A DNA stretch of 64,000 nt from Phycisphaerae bacterium. Lineage in GTDB: Bacteria; Planctomycetota; Phycisphaerae; UBA1845. The stretch is taken from assembly GCA_024102815.1 (NCBI GenBank), contig JAGFJJ010000048.1, forward strand, positions 1 through 64,000. The letters run 5' to 3'. The notes beneath the pieces were generated by a model, which was not told where the DNA came from, searched no databases, and saw only the letters and a list, made by a program, of their open reading frames with translations. Shown one piece after another: positions 46,053 to 56,035 of this stretch; position 1 is the stretch's first letter; every line of letters begins with the position of its first letter. The position numbers were made by a program, and so were the translations under genes.

Positions 46053-46322
46053 CTTCTTCAATCCCCTCGAGTACTCTCCGGCACACCCGTGCCGGCGCGA
46101 GCACGATCCCCTCGATTTCCCCCCGGCGTCCATTGCGCCGATGCACGATCCTAGCGGGAAGTCCGGCGCTTGTCCAGTATGTAGTGCCACAATCGTGGCA
46201 CTCATGGTCCAATAACCCGCAAGTTCTTTCGTGCTAACCGACCCTGATCGCTCTCCCCGGGAAAACCGGCATATTCTAGGACGCCGCCAAGGGGGCGGCA
46301 AGACGGCCCCGAGACTTCTCAC

Positions 46323-48050
46323 CTACCCGCCTGCCGATTCCGTCCGCGGATGGATTCGGAAGATCCGATACGGCGCCGTATCGGGTGAGCTTGGCCCGTT
46401 CGGATAGACCAGTGTTGCAAAATCGGTCGCCGCCCGGAGGTCGTCGAAAAGGGGCTGGTGGTCCCCGTCCACGATCGCAAAGCGGGCGCCGAACTCATCA
46501 CGGATGTCCGCAAGCCGGGATTCGACCGTCCGGGTGATGCGCTCGCCGGGGGCCACTTCGATCGTCACCTGGTCCGTTCGCGGCGTCTGCCCGCGCGTGA
46601 TCTGTACGTACCGCTGCCACAACTCGGGCCGCCGTTCCTGCGTAAACTTCGGATCCAGCCCCACAATGTAGTAGTCGTACGAGTTGTAATAGAAATAGAC
46701 GGGGAAGATGTCCCAGTCATCCGTGAAGATCACGTCACCGGGCTGCGAGTGTTCTTTGAGGTAGGCCATCGCCTCGCGGACGGCAGCCAGATCGTACTTG
46801 CAGCGCCCGCCGCCGCGGATGTCGTGCCACAGCGGAGATGCCAGGACAATGCCGCTGCCGACCAGCAACGCGGCGCCCACCGGCAGCCATGTTACGAGAC
46901 GCCTCCATACGGCACCGCGAGCCGTCGCCCATTCAAGCATGCCCGACACGGCCGGATTGACCGCCGGCGCTGCGGTCACCGCACTGGCCAGCAGGCAGAA
47001 CACCGGCCAGTACTCCATGAAACGTCGCGCCTTGAGCACCAGCAACAGGAACGCCACGTTCAGCAACAGCAGAAACATGGTCCAGCGGTCGATGGCGGGG
47101 CCCAGGCGAAGCCGCAACAACATCGCCGTCAGCCACACCGACATGGGCGTCGCCACAAACTGTGCAAACCACCAGAGATTCTCGTAGGGTCTCCACTCCG
47201 ACCCGACTTCAATGTCCGGCGAGAGCCCGGAGCCAAAGACCTGCAAGCGCAGAAACTCGGCCATGCCGCCGGCGTACGGATGCAGGAGAATGCCCGCGAC
47301 CCAGCCCGCCACACACCAGAGAAGAAGCCCCATGGGCCATTCGCGCTCCTGGACCGGCGCCGCGACGCAGGCCAGTGCATACAGCGCGATCACCATCGGG
47401 GCGAACATCACCGAGCCAAGGTAGATCTGGATCGAGAGGGCGATCACCAGCCCCAGCCACACCGCCCGCCCGCGCCGGTGCAGCAGCAAACACATCAGCA
47501 ACAAGAGAGAAAGAGAGGGCCCGATGGCACGAACATAGGCTTGCCGGGTATAGAAGTGTGCCGGAAGACAGACCATCAGCAACAGCCAGAACCAGCGGGA
47601 ACGCACTCCGGAACGAATCAGAATCAGATCGAACAAAACCAGGTTCAAGCCGAAGAAGAACGTCATCGCCCAGCGCCCGCCGGGCAGGGCATCGCCGTAG
47701 AGCGCGTTCGACGCCGCCACGAACGGCCAGAGGATGACGTGAAATCCGTAATGATGGCTGACGAATGCGTCGCCTGCGTCGCGGAAGTACACAAAGCGGA
47801 GCCACGGAAAGCGATCCAGCAGGCCGAACTGTGGCAGAAGTTCGGCCATCTTGATGTGATAGAACGAATCGTGCCCAGGTACGCCGATCTCGGCGGCGTT
47901 TCGGTCGTAAGGCCGATACACGCTGGTCATCAGGGCCAGGCCGAGGCAGAAGACGGCGAAGAGCTCGATCCCGTATCGTTGCCTGCGAGGAGGTGCTCCC
48001 GCTCCCTTCGGTGCAGCATCGCCAACTTGAGCCTGACCATCCGAAACCAT
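46323..48050 (-). CDS. GT-C-like polytopic membrane protein
   Basis: 575 residues with roughly eleven membrane helices in the first 410 residues (IELFAVFCLGLALMTSVY, WFWLLLMVCLPAHFY, LSLLLLMCLLLHRRG, MGLLLWCVAGWVAGILL, FLLLLNVAFLLLVL), then a soluble C-terminal domain of about 150 residues. The first loop contains GVPGHDSFYHIKMAELL, an acidic motif in the position used by GT-C glycosyltransferases and oligosaccharyltransferase STT3. The C-terminal DDWDIFPVYFYYNSYDYYI recalls the STT3 WWDYG region only loosely. Probable role: glycan transfer from a lipid carrier at the periplasmic face. This is a fold-level inference, and no donor is implied. Confidence 0.72.
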   Translation of the reverse strand: MVSDGQAQVGDAAPKGAGAPPRRQRYGIELFAVFCLGLALMTSVYRPYDRNAAEIGVPGHDSFYHIKMAELLPQFGLLDRFPWLRFVYFRDAGDAFVSHHYGFHVILWPFVAASNALYGDALPGGRWAMTFFFGLNLVLFDLILIRSGVRSRWFWLLLMVCLPAHFYTRQAYVRAIGPSLSLLLLMCLLLHRRGRAVWLGLVIALSIQIYLGSVMFAPMVIALYALACVAAPVQEREWPMGLLLWCVAGWVAGILLHPYAGGMAEFLRLQVFGSGLSPDIEVGSEWRPYENLWWFAQFVATPMSVWLTAMLLRLRLGPAIDRWTMFLLLLNVAFLLLVLKARRFMEYWPVFCLLASAVTAAPAVNPAVSGMLEWATARGAVWRRLVTWLPVGAALLVGSGIVLASPLWHDIRGGGRCKYDLAAVREAMAYLKEHSQPGDVIFTDDWDIFPVYFYYNSYDYYIVGLDPKFTQERRPELWQRYVQITRGQTPRTDQVTIEVAPGERITRTVESRLADIRDEFGARFAIVDGDHQPLFDDLRAATDFATLVYPNGPSSPDTAPYRIFRIHPRTESAGG

Positions 48051-48212
48051 TGGTACTCAATCAGTAGTACTGCGTCGCCGGCGTACGGCCGCAAGCGAAC
48101 GGCGCCGAGGCGAAAATCCGTGTTCATTCTCTCCACGCCTCACATTGAATACAATCCTCCTCGCAATGATGACACGGCCGACGACATACGACCAAGTGGG
48201 GCGTGTGCGCTG

Positions 48213-48698
48213 ATGAGCCTCAACCCTATTCCCGCCGAAGCGATCTCCGCCGCTGCGCGCCGGCCGGACGTGCTCGAGGCGATGCGCATCTTCTATGCCG
48301 ACGCCGACGCCGCCATTGCTGCCAAGGGGGCGACCTGCTGGAATCGCGGCGACTGCTGCCGCTTCGCCGCGTTCGGGCATCGACTCTTCGTCACCACGCT
48401 GGAGGTGGCCTACTATCTTGCCACTGGAGATGCTCCTCCGCCCGTGACCGAAGAGACCTGTCCGCACGCCTTCAGCGGCCGTTGCCACGCGCGAGAGCGG
48501 CGACCGCTCGGTTGCCGCATCTTCTACTGCGATTCAAATGCCCAGAGCTGGCAGGGACCGATGACCGAGCAAAACCTCGCCCGGCTTCGCGAGCTCCACG
48601 CGGAACTCGACGTGCCCTACTTCTACGCAGAATGGTTGGGTGTGCTTCGGGAACTGAACGTCGATGCAACGAAGTCCGCAATCCCGAAGGAGGAGTAG
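48213..48698 (+). CDS. YkgJ-like cysteine-cluster protein
   Basis: 161 residues. It carries the cysteine pattern of the YkgJ / DUF3109-like metal-chelating group: CWNRGDCCRF, then CPHAFSGRCHARERRPLGCRIFYC. The clustered cysteines probably bind zinc or an iron-sulfur centre. The ATG at 48213 is chosen because a 580-codon in-frame extension upstream is simply the antisense of the membrane-protein gene. There is no signal peptide. It converges with the DCC-LMF gene. Confidence 0.85.
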   Translation: MSLNPIPAEAISAAARRPDVLEAMRIFYADADAAIAAKGATCWNRGDCCRFAAFGHRLFVTTLEVAYYLATGDAPPPVTEETCPHAFSGRCHARERRPLGCRIFYCDSNAQSWQGPMTEQNLARLRELHAELDVPYFYAEWLGVLRELNVDATKSAIPKEE

Positions 48699-48727
48699 AT
48701 ACGCGGGCCTTCGTCGGCAAATCGGCA

Positions 48728-50578
48728 TCAACGCCCTCGAAGCGACAGCGCCGGCGTGTATAACCCCAGTTCCCTCCGCGTCCACCAGGCGCCCGTTTCC
48801 CGGTGCTCCTCCGGCGTGGTGAAGTGGTAGTCATAGACTATTGCTCGTACGTATCGCGGCGGCTTTTCGGAAAATGGATTCACGGCGAACAGGTCGAGCA
48901 CGTCCGGTGAGCCCTCCAGAATCCGTGCCATCAGATTCGTCAGCCAGGGCTGGCGACGATAATCGCTCAGCGCGGCAAACCACATCTGCCAGTCGACCCG
49001 CGGCTGGTGCGGCTGCACCCAGCATGGAGCCACAAGCGGATCGTTCGGCTTCCAGCGGAGCCGGTACGGCCGCCACTCCCGTCCGTCGTCGCTGCCCTGG
49101 ATGACAATCTCGTGCCGCTGCTTGGTCATCGCGGCGAACAGGCCGTACGCATTGCAGGAATGCAGGACGCTGACGCGCCGCAGCGTATTCGCAATCGGTT
49201 CGGGATAGCGCACGCGAGCAGCCCGCTGCACACCGACCAGCACGCTGACCGCCAGCACCGTCACGAACAGCGGCGCGTGCACAAGCGCCCGCCACCGCGG
49301 TGGCCGCGAGAGACTCAGCAGGTTGTCGAGCGCTCCACGCGTTCGCGGGAAAGTGAATCTCCGCAGCAGGTTATCGTCGAGCAGCAAAACGCAGAGGGCA
49401 ATTGTCAGCAGGTTAAAGAACGTGTAATTCCCGGTGGCGCCGATGACCAGCATCAGGAAAACCGTAGCGCCGGCCGCGAGGTGGCGGGGTCGTCGCGGAG
49501 CGAAGAAAAGCAAGGGCATGCCCAGTTCGATCACGAATACAATCGCCACCGACGCGCGATGAACCCACGTCGGAAGTTGATGGACATACCATGCCGTCCA
49601 GAGTGGGAGCGGCTGGGTCCAGTAGTGGTACTCCAGTGCCGTGAGCTTCCACCAACTTTCATCCCCACTCTCCAGTTTCACGATGCCGGAAAGCAGCATC
49701 AGCTTGAAGAGCAACAGCCGAAAGAGCACGAGCATCCAGCCGGACGGCGGCGGATCGGTGGCTAACCTTGATCGCCACCGCCATGGCGCCAGGAAAATCG
49801 CCAGGAAGCCCGTTTCCAGCAGCAGGGCGTCCCACTGAAAAGAGAGGAATACATTCCCGACCGATACTAGCGAAAGGTAGAAGACCCAAAGCAGGAGAAA
49901 CAACGGCCCCGGAGCAAAGCCGAGTACAATCAACCCGGAAAGCAGGGCCCCGCCATGGCACAGGAACAACAGGAACCGATCGCTGTGGTCCAGCCAGGCA
50001 AGCGTCGGAACCCACATGTAAGCCTGTGCATCGAAACGGCCGGATACCCGTTCGAGGAATTCGCCGGCCGGTGAAATGCCGCGCTCACCGATCAGCGCCA
50101 GCACCTGTGAACCCAGCGAAAGAAACGCGATCAGGTAGATCAGACCAAGCAGGCGCAGAAAGAGCCATCGCGCGAGGTGAAACGTAGACGGCTCCGGCTT
50201 GGGCCCCCAGAGGAGTCGCGTAACCGTCATCGCGGCCGCACGATGGCGCGCGATCGTGCCGTACGTGATTCGCGCCGCGAGGGGAAGTCCGGGCACGAGG
50301 CGGTACAGTGTGTTCAACCAGCGCCGCGACGGCGCGTATCGCGCCGCCCGGAATATCCCCTCGGCGCCGGCAAAGACATTCCCATCTGGTTCAACCAGTT
50401 GTGCGGCGCGTTGGAATTGTTCAATGGGAATCTCGGGGAACTGGTCGGCTACGTCCTGATAAGGGGCGTAATCGACATGACCCAGCGTGTGTCGTCGCCA
50501 CCGCACCATCCAGTAGCGGCAGAATCCGCAATCACCGTCGAAGACCAGTAGAGGCTTGGCAGGAGGATTCTTGACCAT
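48728..50578 (-). CDS. DCC-domain / lipase-maturation-factor-like fusion
   Basis: 616 residues. Residues 10-120 are a DCC1-type thiol oxidoreductase domain (LLVFDGDCGFC, with the redox pair Cys17 and Cys20). The rest is a polytopic protein of the lipase-maturation-factor / HTTM type: SFQWDALLLETGFLAIFLAPW, then ESWWKLTALEYHYWTQPLPLW, NYTFFNLLTIALCVLLLDD and a C-terminal soluble part (EIVIQGSDDGREWRPYRLRWK). LMF proteins assist folding of secreted lipases, and the fused thiol domain suggests coupled disulfide handling. It is monocistronic between convergent and same-strand neighbours. The two-domain layout is known elsewhere in bacteria. Confidence 0.88.
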   Translation of the reverse strand: MVKNPPAKPLLVFDGDCGFCRYWMVRWRRHTLGHVDYAPYQDVADQFPEIPIEQFQRAAQLVEPDGNVFAGAEGIFRAARYAPSRRWLNTLYRLVPGLPLAARITYGTIARHRAAAMTVTRLLWGPKPEPSTFHLARWLFLRLLGLIYLIAFLSLGSQVLALIGERGISPAGEFLERVSGRFDAQAYMWVPTLAWLDHSDRFLLFLCHGGALLSGLIVLGFAPGPLFLLLWVFYLSLVSVGNVFLSFQWDALLLETGFLAIFLAPWRWRSRLATDPPPSGWMLVLFRLLLFKLMLLSGIVKLESGDESWWKLTALEYHYWTQPLPLWTAWYVHQLPTWVHRASVAIVFVIELGMPLLFFAPRRPRHLAAGATVFLMLVIGATGNYTFFNLLTIALCVLLLDDNLLRRFTFPRTRGALDNLLSLSRPPRWRALVHAPLFVTVLAVSVLVGVQRAARVRYPEPIANTLRRVSVLHSCNAYGLFAAMTKQRHEIVIQGSDDGREWRPYRLRWKPNDPLVAPCWVQPHQPRVDWQMWFAALSDYRRQPWLTNLMARILEGSPDVLDLFAVNPFSEKPPRYVRAIVYDYHFTTPEEHRETGAWWTRRELGLYTPALSLRGR

Positions 50579-50747
50579 CGTACCGGTCGGAGCGCGACGG
50601 ACCTGTCCCGCGACTGCACGGCCCGATGCAGCCGCCCGATGGACGCATGTGCATCATGGCGCAGCCGAAAGCACTTCGCCAGCACTGCGCGTCGGAATTG
50701 CTCCCGGATGCTTGCCCCGCCCGGTCAGACGGCCGAGGCGCCCCAGG

Positions 50748-53474
50748 CTACGGCGAAAGGTCTGCCTGCAGTGGCGGAGGCGGACAGGATCCCTGACCCT
50801 GTGGACCGGGCGCATCAGGTACACTGAATGGATAGAACTCCCGACCCGACCCGGCCGCAAACGCATTCACGACATGAAGCACATCGGGACCGTTCGCCAC
50901 ACGGTCCGGCACCTCGGGACCGACGTCCGACCACGTCAGCGGCGGTGCCACCGGATCCTGCACAACCGTTTTCAGCACGGCCGCAATGTCTGATCCATTG
51001 ACGGTACCGTCCGGGGGGCGCCAACCGTTCGCCGGCGTCGGCGGAATGGTGAACACATCTCCCGAAGCGGAGAATCCCCCGGAAACGTCCGCCCACCAAC
51101 GATCCGGCGAGGGGATCGCGGCCGTGCTCACCAGAAGCGGCGCCGTGAAGATGACGCCGTCTTCGGTCGCACGAACTTCATAGGACTCGCCCGGAACAAT
51201 GGCGCACCCTCCGACGTGAATCACGCTGAGTGAACTGAAGTCATAAAGCGGCGGCACCGCATCGGACACCAGGAAGGTCAGCCCCATCCCCGCCACGCTC
51301 GCCGGCTGCGTCCGCGGCGTACTGATGTACCAGGCGTTGGCCGAGTCCGGATGCGTAACCTGAAATCCGTGCAGCGCTCCGCCCGAAAGTGGATTCGGGG
51401 CAAAGGAGATGAAGCGGTTCTTCGCTGCTCCGTCGGGATAGTCCGTTACCGCCACCGGATCGAGCGCAAAGCTGCACGGTGGCAGCGGCGGCGGATTGCC
51501 CGGAGCCGTCCAGGCGAGGACGAACGCTCCCCAGTCCGAGCAGTCAATGTCCTGGTCCCCATCGAAGTCCGCCGGCTCACAACCCGCCGCCATTTGAACA
51601 TCCGGGCCAGCGTAACAATGGGAGAACAGATTGTAGTCTGTCTGATCCACGGCCAGGTTCTCGTCCAGATCGCCGCCGAGGTATGTCGCCGGTGCGGCCG
51701 ACGTCCAGAGAATCCAGGTGTCGGGGTCGAAATTGACGGCAGTGACCGGTCCGTCGACCGGAACGGAGAACCACTGGGTCCGCTGATCGTTATACACCGT
51801 CAGCCGATCGGGCAGCCCGCCGACAACTGCGTCAACCTGGACCGGCATTTCGAACACCGCCGGATACGACCCCGGCTGGAGCTGCCGGATGCGGAGCATC
51901 AAGTAGTCCTGCCCGTCGACTTTGACCGAATCCCATCCATACTGGTACGACGGTGCCCCGATCTGATAGACCCACTGATCGAAAAACGTGGTCAGGTCCT
52001 GTCCATGGGTTACGGAGGCCACCGCCGCGAAATCGTCGGTCGTGGCCGCGCTCCCCTCGAAGTTGGCGCGGTAGTCCGCCAGGATCTGGAAGAATGTCGG
52101 ATCCCCCACCACGCCGCGCAGCATGTGCAGAACCCATGCCCCTTTCCGGTAGCTGAAGGTCGAACTGAAAATCCGGCTGACGCTGGCGGTATCCGGAGCG
52201 TAGACGTAGACCGAATCACCCACCGAACCGGGACGACGACCGGCCATGCATGAGCGATAGGCGGCCATGTTGATGCCGCTTTTTCGTTCCTGCCAGAGGC
52301 ACTCGCAGAATGTCGCGAAACCTTCGTTCAGCCAGATGTCACTCCACGTCTTGCATGTGACCGCATCGCCCCACCACTGGTGGCCGAGCTCGTGCGAACT
52401 CAGGCTTTCCGTGAACCCGCTCTGGCCAGTCATGGTCTGGTGCTCCATGCCGCCGCCGAACGGAAAGTTGTAAAGTCCGTACTTCTCGTTGATGAACGGA
52501 TACTGCCCGTAGGCCGCACTGAACACCTGGAGCATGGGAATGACCTGTTCCCACGCCGTGCGATTCGAGGGTGTATCGTTTGAGGGGTAGATATAGAACT
52601 CCACCGGCATGCTGCCGCCGGGATAGTTATAGATTGCCGTCCACTGGTTGTAGTTCGTGGCCGCAAACGACACGAGATACGGCACGATCGGATAGGAGGT
52701 CGACCAGTTGTAGCGGTTTCGGCCTCCGCCGAGGACATCCACGCTGACCAACGTACCGTTGGAAGGCACCTTGTAGTTGTTTGGAGCCGTGATCGAGAAA
52801 TCCAGCGTGAACTTGTCCGAGTTGTCTCCCGGCACACCGTAATCACCGTCCTTGATCGGCCACCAGGTGTAGGCGTAATACGGCTCGCTGAGCGTGGCCA
52901 CGACGGGCACGCCGCTTTGCGTGGTCACGTCGAACGACCCGAACCCGGCCGACACCGTGTTACCCGTGTAGGCGATGGTCAATGTGAAGATCTCGTCCAG
53001 CGTGTACGGGCGATCGAGCGTGGCTTCTCGCGTTGTCGTGTTGAGCGTCGTCACGCTGACCGGCGTAACGTCGTTTATCAGGGCGCTCGTTATTGTGTAC
53101 TGGCTCCGCAGGCGGAACGTGAACGTTGTCAAGGAAGCCGACTTGCTCTGAATGGTCATTCGGTTCGAGCCGGTGATCGTGCACGTGTTGCTGCCCGTGT
53201 TGAGGTTGCTGATCTCAATGTCCAGGTCGCAGTGCAGGACATCGGTATCCTGCATGGCTTCGAGGCGGGCGGGGTCCACCGGCTCTGGCGCAGACTCGCT
53301 GAATTGGCGCACCATCGCCGCCGCCTTGCCGCAGGGCGGCTCAAACGGTTCCCCGGGCGAAGGTTCGTGGCCGATGACGGGCAGCGACATGCACCCGCAA
53401 GCTAACCACCCAGACAACATCACCGCGGCAAAACGCGTACGTGCCCCGTCGTGGGGCGAGCCGATGGCCTGCAT
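50748..53474 (-). CDS. Exported M1-family metallopeptidase with dockerin-like modules
   Basis: 908 residues from the ATG at 53474 (CAGGAG ahead; earlier in-frame starts at 53489 and 53549). A lipoprotein-like N-terminus (FAAVMLSGWLACGC) is followed by the M1 beta-domain and the catalytic domain with GGMEHQT and HELGH-x18-E (LNEG), so the zinc site is complete. The exopeptidase motif is GGMEH instead of GAMEN. C-terminal to this is a dockerin-like EF-hand pair (GGDLDENLAVDQTDYNLF, EPADFDGDQDIDCSDWG), a further sandwich, and a second module (NGSDIAAVLKTVV, VGPEVPDRVANGPDVLHVV) of the type common in planctomycetes. It is probably an extracellular or envelope aminopeptidase. Confidence 0.9.
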   Translation of the reverse strand: MQAIGSPHDGARTRFAAVMLSGWLACGCMSLPVIGHEPSPGEPFEPPCGKAAAMVRQFSESAPEPVDPARLEAMQDTDVLHCDLDIEISNLNTGSNTCTITGSNRMTIQSKSASLTTFTFRLRSQYTITSALINDVTPVSVTTLNTTTREATLDRPYTLDEIFTLTIAYTGNTVSAGFGSFDVTTQSGVPVVATLSEPYYAYTWWPIKDGDYGVPGDNSDKFTLDFSITAPNNYKVPSNGTLVSVDVLGGGRNRYNWSTSYPIVPYLVSFAATNYNQWTAIYNYPGGSMPVEFYIYPSNDTPSNRTAWEQVIPMLQVFSAAYGQYPFINEKYGLYNFPFGGGMEHQTMTGQSGFTESLSSHELGHQWWGDAVTCKTWSDIWLNEGFATFCECLWQERKSGINMAAYRSCMAGRRPGSVGDSVYVYAPDTASVSRIFSSTFSYRKGAWVLHMLRGVVGDPTFFQILADYRANFEGSAATTDDFAAVASVTHGQDLTTFFDQWVYQIGAPSYQYGWDSVKVDGQDYLMLRIRQLQPGSYPAVFEMPVQVDAVVGGLPDRLTVYNDQRTQWFSVPVDGPVTAVNFDPDTWILWTSAAPATYLGGDLDENLAVDQTDYNLFSHCYAGPDVQMAAGCEPADFDGDQDIDCSDWGAFVLAWTAPGNPPPLPPCSFALDPVAVTDYPDGAAKNRFISFAPNPLSGGALHGFQVTHPDSANAWYISTPRTQPASVAGMGLTFLVSDAVPPLYDFSSLSVIHVGGCAIVPGESYEVRATEDGVIFTAPLLVSTAAIPSPDRWWADVSGGFSASGDVFTIPPTPANGWRPPDGTVNGSDIAAVLKTVVQDPVAPPLTWSDVGPEVPDRVANGPDVLHVVNAFAAGSGREFYPFSVPDAPGPQGQGSCPPPPLQADLSP

Positions 53475-53711
53475 CACGTGCTCCTGCATGGACGATGAAT
53501 CCGGCATGGAACGCCAAGGACACCCAAGGAGCGCCCCGGACGATCGCAAGTCCCCCAGTCGAAGAAACTTCCGTGGGCAACGATTCTACGCGATTTCGGA
53601 CCGCGAAAGAAGCTGTCCGCGCGGATTTCCACCGGCTCCCTGGCCCGAAAACGCGACCACTTTTTTCAGTCCCGCCGCAACGGGGAAGCCGGAATCGAGG
53701 GAGCGTCCAAA

Positions 53712-54824
53712 TCAGGACAAACGCAGGCCGAGCATGCGCTCACATTCCACCCGGCAGAACCGGTCCGTCATGCCGGCGATGTAGTCGCGGATGACCCCAT
53801 CCGTGCCCTGTGCGTCGATTCGCGCACGGAAGCGCTCGGGCAAGGCGAGCGGATCGCGGCGATACGCCTCGAACAATGCGAGAATCAGCTCCTTGCCGCG
53901 TGCGTCCGCCGCGGCCACGGTCGGGTCCGAGTACACCCGCTCCCGAAGAAACTGCTCCGCCTGCTGCAAAAGCTCCTCGCCTTCCGCCGTCAGGCGCACG
54001 GGATCAACCGGGGACATGGGCGTGGTTTCCTTGGCGCCCCTTGCCGCCAGCGCATCGCTCGAGGCCTCGATGACGCTCTGGATCATGCGAGTGAGCATTG
54101 CATCGAGCACCGCCCGGCGCACGGCACGCAACGGTCTGTCACGATGTGCGGAAGGCTCAACCGCTCGTGCCTCACGCCAAAGCACCATGTCACTCAGGGA
54201 CCGCTCATCAACCAATCCCGCGCCGATGGCATCCTCGAGATCGTGGATGTTGTACGCCAGTCGATCCGCCAACGATCCGATCTGCGCCTCGACACTCAGG
54301 GCACCCGCTGTTTCCACGGGTTGATCGTAGCCCGTTTCATGTCGGGCGAGACCGGCCAGTGTCGCCCGGGTCAGGTTCAAGCCCCGGAATGCCGGAAAGG
54401 GATGCTCCAGGTAGGTGACCACGCGAAGCGTGTGCGCGTTGTGGTTGAACCCGCCGGCGTCGCTCAGCGCCTCGTTCAGCGCTTTCTCGCCCGCATGCCC
54501 GAAGGGCGGATGGCCGAGGTCGTGCGCAAGGACAATCGCCTCGGCGAGCAGCTCGTTGGCACGCAAGGACCGCGCGAGGCATCGTGCCAGCCGCGAGGCC
54601 TCGAGCGTGTGCGTCAGCCGCGTTCGGAAATGGTCGTGAACCTCCGGCGCAAACACCTGCGTCTTGTGCTCCAGGCGCCGAAACGCCGTACAGCCGACGA
54701 TGCGATGGGCGTCGAGCTCGAATGGCGTCCGCAAGGGATCAGCGGGCTCGTCGTGGACGCGACCGCCGTCGTCAGTCGTTGCATATGAGGCAAGAGCGTT
54801 TTCCTCCGGCAGCCCCGCCGTCAT
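53712..54824 (-). CDS. dgt: Deoxyguanosinetriphosphate triphosphohydrolase-like HD protein
   Basis: 370 residues, length and motifs of bacterial dGTPase-like HD proteins: AHRIVGCTAFRRLEHKTQVF, RLTHTLEASRLAR, the metal-binding HD in LAHDLGHPPFGHAGE, and a later SLADRLAYNIHDLEDAI. These enzymes cleave dNTPs to nucleosides and tripolyphosphate. The start at 54824 (MTAGLPEENALASYA) is chosen; a longer frame to 55031 runs into the HIT gene. It lies 37 bases after the HIT gene on the same strand. Confidence 0.92.
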   Translation of the reverse strand: MTAGLPEENALASYATTDDGGRVHDEPADPLRTPFELDAHRIVGCTAFRRLEHKTQVFAPEVHDHFRTRLTHTLEASRLARCLARSLRANELLAEAIVLAHDLGHPPFGHAGEKALNEALSDAGGFNHNAHTLRVVTYLEHPFPAFRGLNLTRATLAGLARHETGYDQPVETAGALSVEAQIGSLADRLAYNIHDLEDAIGAGLVDERSLSDMVLWREARAVEPSAHRDRPLRAVRRAVLDAMLTRMIQSVIEASSDALAARGAKETTPMSPVDPVRLTAEGEELLQQAEQFLRERVYSDPTVAAADARGKELILALFEAYRRDPLALPERFRARIDAQGTDGVIRDYIAGMTDRFCRVECERMLGLRLS

Positions 54825-54861
54825 TGCTGTAAGCCCTTGAAAGACGGCCCTCGCGTCGGGG

Positions 54862-55371
54862 TCAGGTCGCACCCCGGGCCGCAGTGAGTTCGGTATATAA
54901 TGCATCGAGCGAATCGGGCACGACGCGGCAGTCGCCGAGGACGGCCATGAAATTCGTGTCCCCTCCCCACCGGGGCACGATGTGGGCGTGGAGATGGTCG
55001 GGCAGCCCCGCGCCGGCGCATTGTCCGACATTGAACCCGACGTTGAACCCCTGGGCGCGAACCACGCGGCGAAGCAGCGCCGTGGACTCCCGAATCAGCC
55101 TGGCCAGCAGGGCCATGTCGTCATCGCTGATGTCGCCGAGCTCGCCGCGATGCGGGCCGTGTGCCACCAGGAGATGCCCGTTCGAATAGGGAAAGCGGTT
55201 CATCATCACGAACGCGCTACCCGACCGCCAGAGAACATGGTGCTCCCGATCGAGGTGCGGCGTCTCCCAATAATGGCAGAGGAAGCAGCCGTGCTCCTCC
55301 ACATCCTGATCGAGCGATCGGATGTACTCCATGCGCCAGGGCGCCCAGATGTTGCGGTTGAATTCCGCCAT
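54862..55371 (-). CDS. HIT-family nucleotide hydrolase
   Basis: 169 residues. The nucleophilic histidine triad is HLHAHIVPRW. The N-terminal WAPWRMEYI and CFLCHYW (two cysteines, with a later His) are the markers of the Ap4A-phosphorylase-like HIT branch found in many bacteria. It probably hydrolyses dinucleoside polyphosphates or AMP conjugates. The internal ATG at 55371 is used because the upstream extension to 55524 shows no similarity to HIT proteins. It is cotranscribed with the dGTPase-like gene. Confidence 0.92.
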   Translation of the reverse strand: MAEFNRNIWAPWRMEYIRSLDQDVEEHGCFLCHYWETPHLDREHHVLWRSGSAFVMMNRFPYSNGHLLVAHGPHRGELGDISDDDMALLARLIRESTALLRRVVRAQGFNVGFNVGQCAGAGLPDHLHAHIVPRWGGDTNFMAVLGDCRVVPDSLDALYTELTAARGAT

Positions 55372-55522
55372 GATTTGACCGTTCCGCAGCCCCTTCCGGC
55401 CGGAGTGTAGTCGTCGGCGCAGGGCCCCACAAGTGGAATGCGGTTGCCCACCCGGGCCCGCAGGAACATAATCGCAGGGACAAGAAGCGCCGTTACCTTT
55501 CGGGCCGATTCGTCCGTGACCC

Positions 55523-56035
55523 ATGAGTGACCTGCACGACCTGCATACTCCGGAACAGATTCACACCGCATTCCGCGAGTTTCTGCGCAAACGGGGCATC
55601 AAATACACCACTGCCCGTCGCAAGATTCTCGATGCCGTCCTCGATCTCCACGAGCATTTCGAGGCCGAGCAGGTGCTGTACCTGCTTCGCGACCGCGGGG
55701 AGAAAGTCGGCAAGGCCACCGTCTATCGGACGCTTCCGCTGCTCGTGGAATGCGGCGTACTCAAGCAGGTGCGTTTTGAGGTCAAGCAGGCCCATTACGA
55801 ACACGCCTTCGGGCAGGGCCCGCATGATCACATGGTATGCCGACGTTGCGGACGAATCATCGAATTCGGCGCTGAGGAAGTGCTCGAACTTCGCCAGCGG
55901 ATCGGCCGACGCCATCACTTCCATGTCACCGGACACCGCTTTCAGCTCACCGGCTTGTGCTGGGAATGTTCCACCGCGTGTCCTGTGGCCACGATGGCGG
56001 CGAAACCGGTAAACCGGGATTCAGACCGATCATAA
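55523..56035 (+). CDS. fur: Fur-family transcriptional regulator
   Basis: 170 residues. Winged-helix part: FREFLRKRGIKYTTARRKILDAVL, then KVGKATVYRTLPLLVECGVLKQ. The dimerisation and metal part contains HDHMVCRRCGRIIEF (regulatory His plus the first CxxC zinc pair) and CWECSTAC (second pair). The likely target is iron homeostasis; zinc (Zur) or peroxide (PerR) specificity cannot be excluded by eye. It is divergent from the HIT gene, and the 151 bases between hold both promoters. No strong ribosome-binding site is seen before the ATG. Confidence 0.9.
   Translation: MSDLHDLHTPEQIHTAFREFLRKRGIKYTTARRKILDAVLDLHEHFEAEQVLYLLRDRGEKVGKATVYRTLPLLVECGVLKQVRFEVKQAHYEHAFGQGPHDHMVCRRCGRIIEFGAEEVLELRQRIGRRHHFHVTGHRFQLTGLCWECSTACPVATMAAKPVNRDSDRS

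Noticed and set aside
46458..48212. A 580-codon upstream extension of the YkgJ-like gene
   Set aside because: It lies antisense to the membrane-protein gene and is Gln/Arg/His-rich. The real cysteine-cluster protein begins at 48213.
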